DNA of 52,178 nt. Origin: Candidatus Parvarchaeota archaeon. GTDB lineage: Archaea; Nanobdellota; Nanobdellia; WJKC01. Numbering within the stretch: position 1 is the first letter of the stretch; the number at the start of each line of letters is the position of its first letter. The notes below the pieces were generated by a model that made no database searches, was not told the origin of the DNA, and worked only from the letters and a program-made list of their open reading frames with translations. A program made the position numbers and the translations under genes. Shown here one piece after another: positions 1 to 8,313 of this stretch. Location: the NCBI GenBank assembly GCA_030615175.1, contig JAUWZX010000003.1, positions 1 through 52,178 of the forward strand, in the 5' to 3' direction.

Positions 1-4
1 CTCT

Positions 5-14
5 CTTTATATAG
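5..14. repeat. Possible left terminal inverted repeat
   Basis: CTTTATATAG near the left edge is the exact reverse complement of the last ten bases of the window (52169-52178). The match is short and AT-rich, so it may be chance. It would also fit a linear replicon with very short terminal repeats, or a dyad created if the two ends are joined. Confidence 0.3.
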
Positions 15-72
15 TTATTTATTCCTCGCCAATACCTTAGAACCCCTATCATCTTGTTACAACTACTAGGTA

Positions 73-316
73 ACAAAAACGTATGCTTTCTTTGTGTATA
101 TACCTACACAAAAATTTTAGATATGCCTACGTACCCAGTGATTCGGTATACTTTATTAAAATTCTTGTTTGATAAAAATGTATGGCTAAACCTTATTACA
201 GGATATTACTTTAAGTATAATGGGTGTTGCTCGTTATACTTAAAGTATAATGGGTGTTGCTTGTTATACCACAAGTATAATAAGCCAATTTTAACTATTG
301 GACAAAAATGTATGCT
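73..316 (+). repeat. Three dispersed iteron-like repeats
   Basis: ACAAAAACGTATGCT at 73-87 and ACAAAAATGTATGCT at 302-316 differ by one base. A looser copy, ATAAAAATGTATGGCT, lies at 172-187. The spacings are about 99 and 130 bases. They occur in the gene-free left end together with a 30-bp tandem repeat, so they are candidates for initiator-protein or regulator binding sites. Confidence 0.5.
211..281 (+). repeat. 30-bp tandem repeat with dyad symmetry
   Basis: Two 30-bp units (about 212-241 and 242-271) share AAGTATAATGGGTGTTGCT and differ at few positions. A third copy is cut off after about ten bases. Each unit is itself a dyad: TTAAGTATAA at 211-220 is the perfect reverse complement of TTATACTTAA at 234-243, and GTATAA/TTATAC recurs in the second unit. 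An open frame through 54-344 reads the repeat, but I regard it as non-coding. Confidence 0.65.
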
Positions 317-387
317 GTTAGTTTCTTATCAGGATAATAAATAAGATATCTATTTTAAAGATTTAATAAAAAAATAGGCAATCATTT

Positions 388-402
388 AGTTAAATTTTTA
401 AG
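388..402 (+). promoter_or_regulatory. TATA-type promoter for the 426 gene
   Basis: AGTTAAATTTTTAAG is centred about 29 bases before the ATG at 426. That is the spacing expected for an archaeal TATA box driving a leaderless transcript. No Shine-Dalgarno sequence is evident before this ATG, which agrees. Confidence 0.45.
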
Positions 403-425
403 CAAGGATTCACTTAGTAATACTG

Positions 426-752
426 ATGCCTGAATTTTATCAATCTCAATCGTATGTTCTTGAAGCCTTGAATAATTATGGTCCATTAACTTTCGGTAAA
501 TTACATGAGATAACATTCATTAAAAAGGACACTTTAACCAAATATTTAGAATTATTGCGGGTTAGAGGTTTAATTAAGCGCCACCATGATTATGATAAAA
601 CTAAATATTGGATTTATGACTTAACTGATGCTTCACGCTCTAGATTAAAATACACTTTTGGTAATTCCTTCCTTAATCCTAATACTAGGATAGTACAAGA
701 ACACATGAGAAGGGCTGAGGAGAATGGTAAAATATGGAGGAATAAAATATAA
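426..752 (+). CDS. Winged helix-turn-helix regulator
   Basis: A 108-aa protein whose first 70 residues form a typical winged-helix pattern: a helix near VLEALNNYGPLTFGKL, a recognition helix around KKDTLTKYLELLRVRGLI, then a basic wing (KRHHDYDKTKYWIYDLT). The charged tail (residues 75-108) has no recognisable domain. It is the only plausible native gene on the plus strand at the left edge and faces the minus-strand helicase gene end to end, 26 bases apart. A DNA-binding transcriptional regulator of the element is the likely role. The repeats at 73-316 lie upstream and are possible targets. The family cannot be assigned more closely. Confidence 0.7.
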   Translation: MPEFYQSQSYVLEALNNYGPLTFGKLHEITFIKKDTLTKYLELLRVRGLIKRHHDYDKTKYWIYDLTDASRSRLKYTFGNSFLNPNTRIVQEHMRRAEENGKIWRNKI

Positions 753-778
753 TTTATGCATGAATTCGTCTGATAATT

Positions 779-1642
779 TTATATCATTCCTGGAGTGAAT
801 GCTTCCACATATATATTTTCAACATAATCAAATTCTTCCCTTGTAGCAACATCAATACCAACCATCCTGCATCTTGCCTTAACACAATTAATAAATGAAT
901 GAACTGTTCTAGGGCCAATCATATCCCTTGATACTGCTTCCTCCTTCAACCACCTAATACGTTCACCAATTTTATCACGGAGTGATATTGGTACCCTAAT
1001 ATTAACGTGTTTTGCTCTTTGTTCAATAATGTAATCCTTTATCTTCTGTAACTCATCACTAGTGTGTCTACGGTTAACTCCACGAGCAACATCACTATAA
1101 TAAATAGGGTCAAGGGAATGAAAAGGCACCACTAAAGTAAAACGTGTAAGGAATGGTAAAGGGAAATTGGTTTGATGTAAAACGCTAATAAATGGGTTTA
1201 ACCTCTCTCCTCTCGGATTAGCACAAGCGAGAAAATTAACCCTTGCGGGATAAGTTTCATGAGTGCCATATTTATCAACTCTCACTTGACCTAATTCCAT
1301 TGCTGAAAGCAACATATCAGAAACACGTTTATTAAATTTCTCTACTTTATCCATTTCGTCTTGCACCATGCAAGTGCTACCATCAAAGTATTGTAACCTC
1401 TCAATCATTCCAACAGGAGTAATCCTTGTACCATTATATGAACCCCTAAATGCGATCTTACTTGCTTCATGCCCAATATCTGTTTTTCCAGACTGCGCCC
1501 CACCTATAAGCATTAAATGAATAAACTCCTTTAATCTCGGCTCTGAGAATAATTGTAAACCAACTGCTTTTTTAGCAAGATTATTGCCAATTATGTGTGG
1601 ACAGATCAATTCAGAAAGTTCTGTTTTAAGAGAATTAATCAT
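779..1642 (-). CDS. mcm: Minimal MCM-like AAA+ replicative helicase
   Basis: A 287-aa AAA+ ATPase with the MCM order of motifs: Walker A GGAQSGKT (47-54), Walker B CMVQDEMDK (91-99, acidic pair D95/E96), sensor 1 ACANPR (around N142) and an arginine-finger segment FLTRF (R167), comparable to LLSRFD of MCM. The start PHIIGNNLAKKAVGLQLF resembles the segment that opens the MCM ATPase domain. MCM proteins usually have about 600-700 residues with an N-terminal OB/zinc domain, so this is essentially only the motor plus a short helical lid. It could unwind DNA at the element's origin together with the Cdc6 encoded at 44-45 kb. A TATA element about 27 bases upstream indicates a leaderless mRNA starting at this ATG. 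Confidence 0.85.
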   Translation of the reverse strand: MINSLKTELSELICPHIIGNNLAKKAVGLQLFSEPRLKEFIHLMLIGGAQSGKTDIGHEASKIAFRGSYNGTRITPVGMIERLQYFDGSTCMVQDEMDKVEKFNKRVSDMLLSAMELGQVRVDKYGTHETYPARVNFLACANPRGERLNPFISVLHQTNFPLPFLTRFTLVVPFHSLDPIYYSDVARGVNRRHTSDELQKIKDYIIEQRAKHVNIRVPISLRDKIGERIRWLKEEAVSRDMIGPRTVHSFINCVKARCRMVGIDVATREEFDYVENIYVEAFTPGMI

Positions 1643-1661
1643 ATTAATTAATAATCATGAC

Positions 1662-1676
1662 CTACTTAAATAATTA
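1662..1676 (-). promoter_or_regulatory. TATA promoter of the MCM-like gene
   Basis: On the minus strand this reads AATTATTTAAGT, centred about 27 bases upstream of the ATG at 1642. The spacing fits an archaeal TATA box with transcription starting at or next to the start codon. Confidence 0.45.
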
Positions 1677-1731
1677 ATCCTTATTCAGGAAAACATTTCT
1701 ACCAGAAGTATGTATCTGATTATTCCTATTT

Positions 1732-2040
1732 TTATTTGAAGTCTCCTTCTTTTAATTCTTTTTTCATGCATTCAAGGAATGGTTTTAATCGTTCTCCTTT
1801 CGGGTATTTTAATCCTACCTTGCTAGAACACATCATGGATATGCTGCTAAAGCGTGCATACCTTTCTTCTAATTTTTCAGGGATCTCCCCTATTATTTTC
1901 TTTACTTTACACTTCTTTTCTTGCTCGTCACTAAGAGTTCCAACTACTCCTTCACTCCATAGTATTAATTCTCCAGTCTTAGGATTACGGTAACCATGAC
2001 AGTAATTAAATGCTTTAACTGGATTGACAACTATGCCCAT
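1732..2040 (-). CDS. Hypothetical protein, 102 aa
   Basis: Not recognised. The protein is lysine- and glutamate-rich with four cysteines spread along its length (near 14, 44, 71 and 91), no clear CxxC pair and no membrane segment. A short N-terminal stretch, NPVKAFNYCHGYRNPKTGE, looks like a beta hairpin. It sits between the MCM-like gene and a small basic protein, all on the minus strand, so a role in replication or regulation is possible but unsupported. Confidence 0.55.
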   Translation of the reverse strand: MGIVVNPVKAFNYCHGYRNPKTGELILWSEGVVGTLSDEQEKKCKVKKIIGEIPEKLEERYARFSSISMMCSSKVGLKYPKGERLKPFLECMKKELKEGDFK

Positions 2041-2115
2041 TATTATTCACATTAGTTTAATTAAATAATTAAAATTGAATAAAATAAAAAAGGTTTTTTA
2101 TTTACTGCTTAGTGA

Positions 2116-2340
2116 TTACTTAGCGCAATCTTTTGATGCCTTGGTAAATGCTTCCCTAACAGCTGCCCTTGTTCCTGGTTTCTTACCTTTTAATGCATCC
2201 GCAACGCATATCTGGTGCCTGATTAGTTTAGCTGAGGTCTGCATAGTTTTCTTGCTTCTGAAGTAAGGTGGTTGGTCGCCTTTAGGGTTCACTGGGATCT
2301 GTCCTGCTAGAACATCCTTATAAGCTGACTTGTGTGCCAT
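2116..2340 (-). CDS. Small basic protein, 74 aa
   Basis: A 74-aa, strongly basic, mostly helical protein (for example KGKKPGTRAAVREAFTKASK) with a Gly/Pro-containing centre. No family is recognised; its charge would suit nucleic-acid binding. A strong Shine-Dalgarno sequence (AAAGGAGG) lies about nine bases before the ATG, unlike the leaderless genes nearby. A TATA-like ATTATTTAAAGG about 65 bases upstream suggests its own promoter. Translation looks efficient, so this may be an abundant small protein. Confidence 0.6.
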   Translation of the reverse strand: MAHKSAYKDVLAGQIPVNPKGDQPPYFRSKKTMQTSAKLIRHQICVADALKGKKPGTRAAVREAFTKASKDCAK

Positions 2341-2419
2341 TTAAGATACCTCCTTTAATTTAATAAAGATCATTTGCAATTGAGGTTATGATTGCTACCT
2401 TTAAATAATTTTGTCGAGA

Positions 2420-2452
2420 ATTCTCCTCCAATATGGAGAAGTTTTCTCCATA
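2420..2452. promoter_or_regulatory. Palindromic GGAGAA/TTCTCC element
   Basis: TATGGAGAA (2432-2440) and TTCTCCATA (2444-2452) form a perfect 9-bp inverted repeat with a 3-base loop. Another TTCTCC lies just outside at 2421. It falls just after the stop of the 2459-2770 gene and upstream of the 2340 gene. It may be a dimeric-regulator operator or an RNA hairpin at a transcript end. Confidence 0.5.
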
Positions 2453-2458
2453 ATAAAA

Positions 2459-2770
2459 TTATTCGTTTGGTATTTCCACTATTAGTTGCCTTCCTTCTTT
2501 AGGAGTCATCACTAAAGCCATCCATACCTTATCAGTATTAATTGAGTAAGTCTTAGTGTTTAAATCATTATTTTCTTCATTAACTAATCCATTCTTAACA
2601 TATTTTTTTAACCTATACCTAACATTTTTATCTAATCTATCAAGTTCTTCATCATTGCCTTTTTTATCATCACTAATAAGTGATTTAGAAATAGCCCTAA
2701 CACTATTGTGCTTGCCTTGCCTGTTATGTAGTGTTACTAATAAATTTATGTCGGATGCATCTATCTTCAT
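2459..2770 (-). CDS. Winged-helix DNA-binding protein
   Basis: A 103-aa protein with a winged-helix pattern: INLLVTLHNRQGKHNSVRAI as the first helices, a charged linker, then LDKNVRYRLKKYVKNGLV as recognition helix followed by a basic wing. The C-terminal 30 residues form a predicted strand-rich tail. It is likely a small regulator of the element. The GGAGAA palindrome immediately downstream of its stop could be its operator, as such regulators often bind next to their own gene, but that is inference. Confidence 0.6.
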   Translation of the reverse strand: MKIDASDINLLVTLHNRQGKHNSVRAISKSLISDDKKGNDEELDRLDKNVRYRLKKYVKNGLVNEENNDLNTKTYSINTDKVWMALVMTPKEGRQLIVEIPNE

Positions 2771-2783
2771 AATCAGCCACTAA

Positions 2784-3035
2784 TTAATCAAGTCTTTTAC
2801 TTTCTAAATACTCTTCTAATTTCTTTATTACAAGGGCTGGGGCTCCACCGTCATCTATTGGTATTAATTGCTTGCCTTCTCCAACCCCAACCATTCTCAT
2901 AATTATTGGCCTTGGAGCTTTGAAAGTCTTACCATCCCTCATTAATACCGGCTCACATCTTAACTCATTCCCGTCTTTGGTAACTTTGCACTGGGGAATG
3001 AATAAACCTTCGCCCTCTTTTTGTTTTTCAAACAT
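2784..3035 (-). CDS. Hypothetical protein, 83 aa
   Basis: Not recognised. The first two thirds look like beta strands with two cysteines (C16, C27). The last 25 residues form a charged helix (LVIKKLEEYLESKRLD). There is no signal peptide or membrane segment. A strong AGGAGG ribosome-binding site lies about ten bases before the ATG. It lies 13 bases from the winged-helix gene and 18 from the glutaredoxin-like gene, so it is probably in one operon with them. Confidence 0.55.
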   Translation of the reverse strand: MFEKQKEGEGLFIPQCKVTKDGNELRCEPVLMRDGKTFKAPRPIIMRMVGVGEGKQLIPIDDGGAPALVIKKLEEYLESKRLD

Positions 3036-3053
3036 CTTTATTTTAACCTCCTA

Positions 3054-3395
3054 TTAACTTCTTAATCCTAATTCATTTGGATAATATATTAGTTTCTTTA
3101 ATAATACTTTAGCATGCTCAACTGAATGAACCGAGTCAATTATTACTCTTTCAAATCCCTTAACGTATGAGTTAAAAACTTTCTTAACGATTGGGTAATT
3201 AATAACTAGCACTGGAGCCATTGTTATGTGGCCACCATACCTTCTTCTTAGCAATTCTACTCTAGGGTCTCCACCATAAATATCTATTATTTCAATCCTC
3301 TGACTTACCGTTAATTGCCTGTTAATGTCTAAAACTGCTTCTTCCATTGGACCGCATCTTGGACAGTGCTTCAGAATGAATAGATAATGTCCCAT
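3054..3395 (-). CDS. Glutaredoxin/thioredoxin-fold protein
   Basis: A 113-aa protein beginning with a beta strand and a redox motif, LFILKHCPRCGPMEEAV (CPRC at about 11-14), as in glutaredoxins and thioredoxins. MAPVLVI near residue 60 supplies the cis-proline of that fold. The C-terminal 40 residues form extra helices. It may act as a small disulfide reductase, for example for a ribonucleotide-reductase-like partner or for Cys-rich proteins, but the partner is unknown. Its start codon overlaps the stop of the upstream HNH gene by one base, indicating translational coupling. Confidence 0.7.
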   Translation of the reverse strand: MGHYLFILKHCPRCGPMEEAVLDINRQLTVSQRIEIIDIYGGDPRVELLRRRYGGHITMAPVLVINYPIVKKVFNSYVKGFERVIIDSVHSVEHAKVLLKKLIYYPNELGLRS

Positions 3396-4399
3396 TAAAC
3401 CACCACCCCAACCATACTTAGTCGTTGTTCCATCAAGTTTATTCTTTCTTGAATTTCAGGCGTTATCCTACCACCTTTTGATATATTATCTTTTGCGCTT
3501 AAAGGCTGTAAATTATCTAATCTCCATGCTTCCTTTAAGTAAACCATATCCTTTGTTTCTTTATATCTCTTTACAAAATAATTAACTGGGATGATATGAT
3601 CTATGTGCCAATACACCCCATGGTTATTCCAAGTCATTTCGGTAGTGAATTGACTTTCTAAATGCTCTTTTAATTTCTCTATTGAATAAGATATTAAATC
3701 ACTTCGCTTAAAGCAACCATCAACTTTATGTTTTATGCTTTTATTAATGGCTTTATATGTATTAAGCATTAATTTAAATGAAGGGTCGTTGTTATACCTT
3801 CCCCTTCTCAGTTTATTTACTCTCTTTTTGACTTCAGGCTTTTGCTCATATTCCCACTTTTTCACCCTTACTTCAGGCCTTTGATAGCGCTTTCGTGACA
3901 TTTCATTCGCTCTTACCTTAACCTCGGGTCTTCGACCATACTCATTGGCCTTCCTAAGGCGTTCAGCCCTATTCTCATAATAATACTCTTTATCATGTTG
4001 TTTTAATTTTTCCTCGTTCTCTTGACGATATTTTTTATTGTATTCTTTCTTTCTGGCTTTAACTTCAAGTCTTTGCCTGTATTCCTTTCCTTTTGCTTTA
4101 AGTTTTTCCTTATTCGTTTGCTGGTATTCTTTCATGTATTCTTTTCGCCTTGCTTTAACTTCTGGTTTCTGTCTATACTTCCTTTCTCTATCCTTAACTT
4201 CAGGGAGTTGACGACGCTTATTTCTCTGTTGTTTAATCCTCTGCTTATTCCTTTGACGGTATTCTTTACCGTATTCTTTCATTCTTTGCTTAAATTCAGG
4301 TCTTTGGCGATATTCTTTCTTTCTTGCCTCAACACAATCAAAACAATATTTTGCATTACAATATCGGTTCATTTCAATACCACATTTTACGCAATTCAT
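3395..4399 (-). CDS. HNH endonuclease with repetitive charged linker
   Basis: A 334-aa protein in three parts. An N-terminal zinc knuckle (CVKCG then YCFDC, residues 3-23) is followed by about 180 residues of degenerate EYRQR/KEY repeats that should form a long charged helix. A C-terminal HNH nuclease domain contains YWHIDHIIPVNYF and WRLDNLQPLSAKDN, with the paired histidines and aspartate of the beta-beta-alpha-metal site. Free-standing HNH proteins of this design are common in viruses and plasmids and may be homing or host-attack nucleases. It overlaps its neighbours by one base on each side, so it sits inside an operon rather than looking like a recent insertion. Confidence 0.8.
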   Translation of the reverse strand: MNCVKCGIEMNRYCNAKYCFDCVEARKKEYRQRPEFKQRMKEYGKEYRQRNKQRIKQQRNKRRQLPEVKDRERKYRQKPEVKARRKEYMKEYQQTNKEKLKAKGKEYRQRLEVKARKKEYNKKYRQENEEKLKQHDKEYYYENRAERLRKANEYGRRPEVKVRANEMSRKRYQRPEVRVKKWEYEQKPEVKKRVNKLRRGRYNNDPSFKLMLNTYKAINKSIKHKVDGCFKRSDLISYSIEKLKEHLESQFTTEMTWNNHGVYWHIDHIIPVNYFVKRYKETKDMVYLKEAWRLDNLQPLSAKDNISKGGRITPEIQERINLMEQRLSMVGVVV

Positions 4400-4761
4400 T
4401 ATGAACCCCTTGGAGTGAAGTAATTTGGCGGGAAAGTCTCTAAACGTCTTAATTGTAATTGGCCCAGCACTAGATCAGCTTCTCTTTTGAATAAGGATTC
4501 CTTTGATATTAATTCGGTTTCTGTTATGTCATCAACAAATATTCCTCTATCCCTTAATTGTTTTACTCTTGCATGGTTATATTCTTCTTGCTGCACTATT
4601 TTCATGTTATCAACGAATCTTAGTATTTTATGATATGAATTATTGAGTCCGTACTCCTTTGCGGTGTCATCCCAGTCAACTACCACGAAGAAGCCGTCGT
4701 ACTTAACTTCTTCTTTTTTTTCACTACTGAATAATTTCTTAACCTTACTTATTAAACTCAA
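4399..4761 (-). CDS. Hypothetical protein, 120 aa
   Basis: Not recognised. A basic amphipathic start (MSLISKVKKLFSSEKK) precedes a strand-rich core with DGFFVVVDWDDTAKEYGL and a helical charged C-terminal half. VVVDWDD vaguely recalls a HAD-type aspartate motif, but no other HAD motif is seen, so I do not make that call. It overlaps the 201-aa gene upstream by 17 bases and the HNH gene downstream by one, so all are probably co-translated. Confidence 0.55.
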   Translation of the reverse strand: MSLISKVKKLFSSEKKEEVKYDGFFVVVDWDDTAKEYGLNNSYHKILRFVDNMKIVQQEEYNHARVKQLRDRGIFVDDITETELISKESLFKREADLVLGQLQLRRLETFPPNYFTPRGS

Positions 4762-5350
4762 GTTGCTTAACCTCCGTCTCAGTTAATGGTATTGCATCCC
4801 CCTTGCCAACATCTATTAATTCTTTTTTCTCTTTACTAAATATCTCTTTTTCATAACTTGGGTAAATGCCCAATACTTGTTTTGCGTTAGTAGCGTACTT
4901 ACTATCAAACTGCCTTAACAATGAGTTATTAGTATTTTTTAGTAATTGATATATCCTAATAATGAAGTTCGAATGCCTTTGTGTTAACATTAAAATGAAT
5001 TGTTTTAATTCATTAGTGTCCTTTATTGAAGAAATGCTGCCGTGAAGCCTAGTTAAGTCTCCAACGCTTTTATCTGTTAAGCTGCCACCTATTAATCTTT
5101 TAATTTCTTCCTGCCCTTCCTTCATTTCTTTAGGATCACTGTATGACTTAATTAAGCTTAAATGCTCAACTATTATCAAGTTAATAACCTCTTCTGCTTT
5201 ATTAAGTATGGCGTTGTCGAAGCGATCCTTATCCAAGAAGTAAGTTATGTAATCCTTTAATTCTAAGTACCTTATCATTAAATCGCATAATTCATGATAA
5301 TTTAGGGGCAATTCATTCTTTAATGCATAACAATCACTTTTAGTAATCAT
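4745..5350 (-). CDS. Hypothetical all-helical protein, 201 aa
   Basis: Not recognised. The sequence is almost wholly helical with leucine/isoleucine heptads, no cysteine cluster and no membrane segment. It overlaps the 387-aa coiled-coil gene by four bases (ATGA) and the 120-aa gene by 17. The three genes follow a surface-protein gene on the same strand. Cytoplasmic partners of the membrane-anchored 599-aa protein would fit that position, but nothing in the sequence proves it. Confidence 0.55.
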   Translation of the reverse strand: MITKSDCYALKNELPLNYHELCDLMIRYLELKDYITYFLDKDRFDNAILNKAEEVINLIIVEHLSLIKSYSDPKEMKEGQEEIKRLIGGSLTDKSVGDLTRLHGSISSIKDTNELKQFILMLTQRHSNFIIRIYQLLKNTNNSLLRQFDSKYATNAKQVLGIYPSYEKEIFSKEKKELIDVGKGDAIPLTETEVKQLEFNK

Positions 5351-6510
5351 TTCTTAGCTCCTTTCGCTTTTGCTTTATTTAATTCAGCAACTTTTTTAGC
5401 AATTTCTTTATGGTCTTGTTCTTTAAGTCCTTGTGGCGATTCCTTTATTGTTGATTTAATCCGCATTATTTCATTGAATAATTCATTCCTTATTTGCTCC
5501 CTTTTATCCTCTGATAATGACTTAGCGTATTTACTCATTACTTCACCAAATCTTGTCTTTAAATTAAGCAGGAATTGCTCTGTTAATTGCTGATTAGTTA
5601 TTGCATCTTGTGATGATAGTAAAACAGTACCTAATTGCTCCTGCGCACTCTTTTCTTTTTCAGTCGCTATTGATGATAGTTTCTTATAATTACTTGTCCT
5701 GCTAACTAATTTATTAATCCTTATTGCCTGCTCTCTTAATTTATTGTTTAATTCTTCTTCCCTTCCATTCGTTTCCATAACCATTGATTGCATTCCATTT
5801 AATTGACTGTGCAATCTATCAATTTTTTCAACGTATCCCTGCCTTTCAACGCCTGATAAATGAACTAATCTAACTTTTTTGCCTGTCTCATCACTAATGA
5901 AGTAATCTGAGTGTAGTATTAATTTACCCTTGCTTGTTAAGTCAAAGTTTGAATTGAATGCGCCGTTATTTAATTGTGATGGTATGTGCTGCGCATTATT
6001 GAACATTTGCCTGAAATCAAGCGATCCTTTAGTTAGTAATACTCTATCCTTTTTATCCTTATCAGTTAGTACTGGCCTGAATTCAAATTCACCATTATCA
6101 TACTCTTGTAATTGAAACCCTGCTAAATATTGGTAAGCTCTTAATGTCCTATTAGTTGCTTGGCTTTTAAGCGATACTTTAGGTAAGTTCTCCTTATCTA
6201 ATAGGAATGTTATCTTCTTATGTGCATCTTGTTTTTTCTTTTCTTTTTCATGAATCTTTGCTTTTATTAGTATTTCCTTGTACTTTTTATTCTCTTCTTC
6301 AAGCACATCCCCCCTTTCTAAATTCTTTTTTAGTAATATGTTCTCTGCTTGTAATTGGGCTAGCTGCGCTTGAAATGCTTTTGCTAATTCTTTTTTAACT
6401 ACATCTCTAAGTTCTTTCTCTGAAGGCATTCTAACATTGTATAACTCCTCTTTATAAGTTGGTACTCCGCCAAGTAACCCAATTAATTTACTTTTAAATC
6501 CTTCTAGCAC
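5347..6510 (-). CDS. Coiled-coil protein, 387 aa
   Basis: A soluble protein with long coiled-coil segments at about 30-95 (AQLAQLQAENILLKKNLE) and 225-290, and further helices at 320-387. These flank a strand-rich domain at about 105-220. The C-terminus is Lys/Ala-rich. It is probably a structural or scaffold protein. It lies three bases downstream of the 599-aa membrane-anchored protein and overlaps the next gene, so it is likely made together with that surface protein. The family is not recognised. Confidence 0.6.
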   Translation of the reverse strand: MLEGFKSKLIGLLGGVPTYKEELYNVRMPSEKELRDVVKKELAKAFQAQLAQLQAENILLKKNLERGDVLEEENKKYKEILIKAKIHEKEKKKQDAHKKITFLLDKENLPKVSLKSQATNRTLRAYQYLAGFQLQEYDNGEFEFRPVLTDKDKKDRVLLTKGSLDFRQMFNNAQHIPSQLNNGAFNSNFDLTSKGKLILHSDYFISDETGKKVRLVHLSGVERQGYVEKIDRLHSQLNGMQSMVMETNGREEELNNKLREQAIRINKLVSRTSNYKKLSSIATEKEKSAQEQLGTVLLSSQDAITNQQLTEQFLLNLKTRFGEVMSKYAKSLSEDKREQIRNELFNEIMRIKSTIKESPQGLKEQDHKEIAKKVAELNKAKAKGAKK

Positions 6511-6513
6511 GAT

Positions 6514-8313
6514 TTAACCCCCCTCTTCTTTCTCTACTGGCTCCACTATTCCACTACCTGGAAGGCTATCAACTCTTGGGTAACCAATCCTATTCAAAGG
6601 TTTTTTTTTACGGCTTCCTCTACTTGCTAGCTTGTAAAAGCCTAATAACCCTAATGCAACACAAAACATTAGGGCTATCCAAGGAAGGTAATCCCAGAAT
6701 TTAGGTCCACGACTCACTTGCACGTACTGCTTCACGTCTATCTCATTATCAGAGCCGAAGTAAGGCATTTCCTCAGCGTCAAATGCTGCGTCACTAATCT
6801 CAATCTCATAAGTGCCATTAAGCATTGGCGTGAAAGAAGCCATCCCACTAATGAACTTAATAGTTGTTTCATTACCGTCAGGGCCTTCCATAATGCCGTA
6901 ACCATCAAAGTCTATCTCCTCCTTGCTCTTTCTTTCAACTACTTTAACATCCACAGGGTAAGACGTTATTGAATTATCAATACTCTCATTATTATAATAA
7001 AATAACACCCTGGTACCCACCCTTGGCAGCGAAACAGTTAATGATTGAGTCATTGGGCTAGGAGTATACCCTGCACGCCTTACTTCAATAGTGTAAGTTC
7101 CCTCGCACCACCCATCTTCTGGTGGATTAAATATTACCCTGCCCTCAGAATTAGTGTAAGCATCAACATCCGGTCCGCAAGGATTATTAATGAATACGTC
7201 TGCGGATAATACTGGATCCCCTGTGTAATCATCAATTAATTTAATCACTATATCCTCATCTGGTAGAATGCTTTCTTCAAGATTCCTAATAACTAACTTA
7301 CCTGAGAGTATATCATCATCTTCCTGGCTTCCACCTTGATCAGTTGTCTGCCCTCCACCTATTATTGTGAAAATGGCATGCGCAACTGACTTATTATTAT
7401 GATAAGCCATTACTGTAATTGGCCCTAGCTCATCCTTCCTAACCACGTAATTGAATAATCCATCCCCCTGCAATGTTTCCGTGCCACTCGTCTGCCCAGT
7501 AATTATTAACCTTCCTGATAATAAGCCCCCTTTATCATTAACTAATTCAAATACAATTGGGAGTCCCGGTTTTATTGACCCGTAAAGATTTATTGTTGCT
7601 GTTACTCCTTCATCATCTCCATCAGTTGTTCCTTGAGATTCGCCTGAGTCAACTATTTGGAAGGCACTACTCTCATCACCGAATACTGTGTAACGACAAG
7701 TCTTTATTGCCCCCCCACCATAGGATTCCGTAACCATAACCCTTAAATGCTCATTGATGTCTGAATATTTATTAGTGATTGGTGCATTAAATATTTCAAC
7801 ACCGTTCTTAGTGATTTTGGTGAAGCATGAGTCATGACCGCTAACATCTGTTGGAAAGAGTTTGTAATCTCCAAAAACGAAGGCTTGTCCAAGGTTAATC
7901 CATGTATTAGAAACTATTACGTATCTCGTCTTCTCAACAAGAACAGTCATGCTCCTCGTGACTACTCCTTGAGTGCCATTATCTATTGACATGAATGTAA
8001 GATTTCCAGTGTATATTCCTTCAGTGGTCTCACTAGGCACGGCTATATAAAAAGAAAGTTGATAAGAATTAAAAGAAGGAATACTAAACTCATTGTTTGA
8101 CAGGAAAACGAAGTTATTAATACCCCCTTGCTTAGTAATTGAAACATTTACTTCAGAAATGCCCTCGTTATCCAACATTACAACTTCTATTCGTGACTCT
8201 CCTGGCGACAAAGTATAATCAAAACCTTGAGGAACCATTAAAGCCTTTGCAGGACTAAATAACGATAATAAGACTAATACTGTTACTGCTAATAATAATT
8301 TAACTGCATCCAT
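6514..8313 (-). CDS. Membrane-anchored surface glycoprotein, 599 aa
   Basis: A secreted protein with an N-terminal signal peptide (VKLLLAVTVLVLLSLFSPAKA), a beta-rich ectodomain of about 520 residues and a C-terminal transmembrane helix (about 548-567) followed by a basic stop-transfer tail (ASRGSRKKK). The ectodomain looks like a string of Ig-like or carboxypeptidase-regulatory-like domains (for example VFINNPCGPDVDAYTNSEGR) and has several N-glycosylation sequons. It would sit outside the cell or particle membrane, with the tail inside next to the coiled-coil protein encoded three bases downstream. Its leader carries GGAGG plus a GGGTTTGG motif shared with other genes here. Adhesin, S-layer or virion spike are all possible. 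Confidence 0.75.
   Translation of the reverse strand: MDAVKLLLAVTVLVLLSLFSPAKALMVPQGFDYTLSPGESRIEVVMLDNEGISEVNVSITKQGGINNFVFLSNNEFSIPSFNSYQLSFYIAVPSETTEGIYTGNLTFMSIDNGTQGVVTRSMTVLVEKTRYVIVSNTWINLGQAFVFGDYKLFPTDVSGHDSCFTKITKNGVEIFNAPITNKYSDINEHLRVMVTESYGGGAIKTCRYTVFGDESSAFQIVDSGESQGTTDGDDEGVTATINLYGSIKPGLPIVFELVNDKGGLLSGRLIITGQTSGTETLQGDGLFNYVVRKDELGPITVMAYHNNKSVAHAIFTIIGGGQTTDQGGSQEDDDILSGKLVIRNLEESILPDEDIVIKLIDDYTGDPVLSADVFINNPCGPDVDAYTNSEGRVIFNPPEDGWCEGTYTIEVRRAGYTPSPMTQSLTVSLPRVGTRVLFYYNNESIDNSITSYPVDVKVVERKSKEEIDFDGYGIMEGPDGNETTIKFISGMASFTPMLNGTYEIEISDAAFDAEEMPYFGSDNEIDVKQYVQVSRGPKFWDYLPWIALMFCVALGLLGFYKLASRGSRKKKPLNRIGYPRVDSLPGSGIVEPVEKEEGG

Noticed and set aside
54-344. 96-codon plus-strand open frame
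   Set aside because: It runs through the 30-bp tandem repeats and iteron-like sites, giving a repetitive Tyr/Leu/Cys-rich product with no domain and no ribosome-binding site or well-placed TATA box. It is a by-product of the repeats.
4399-4761. HAD-type phosphatase reading of VVVDWDD
   Set aside because: Only the first motif is loosely present; no later Lys or acidic motif fits the family.
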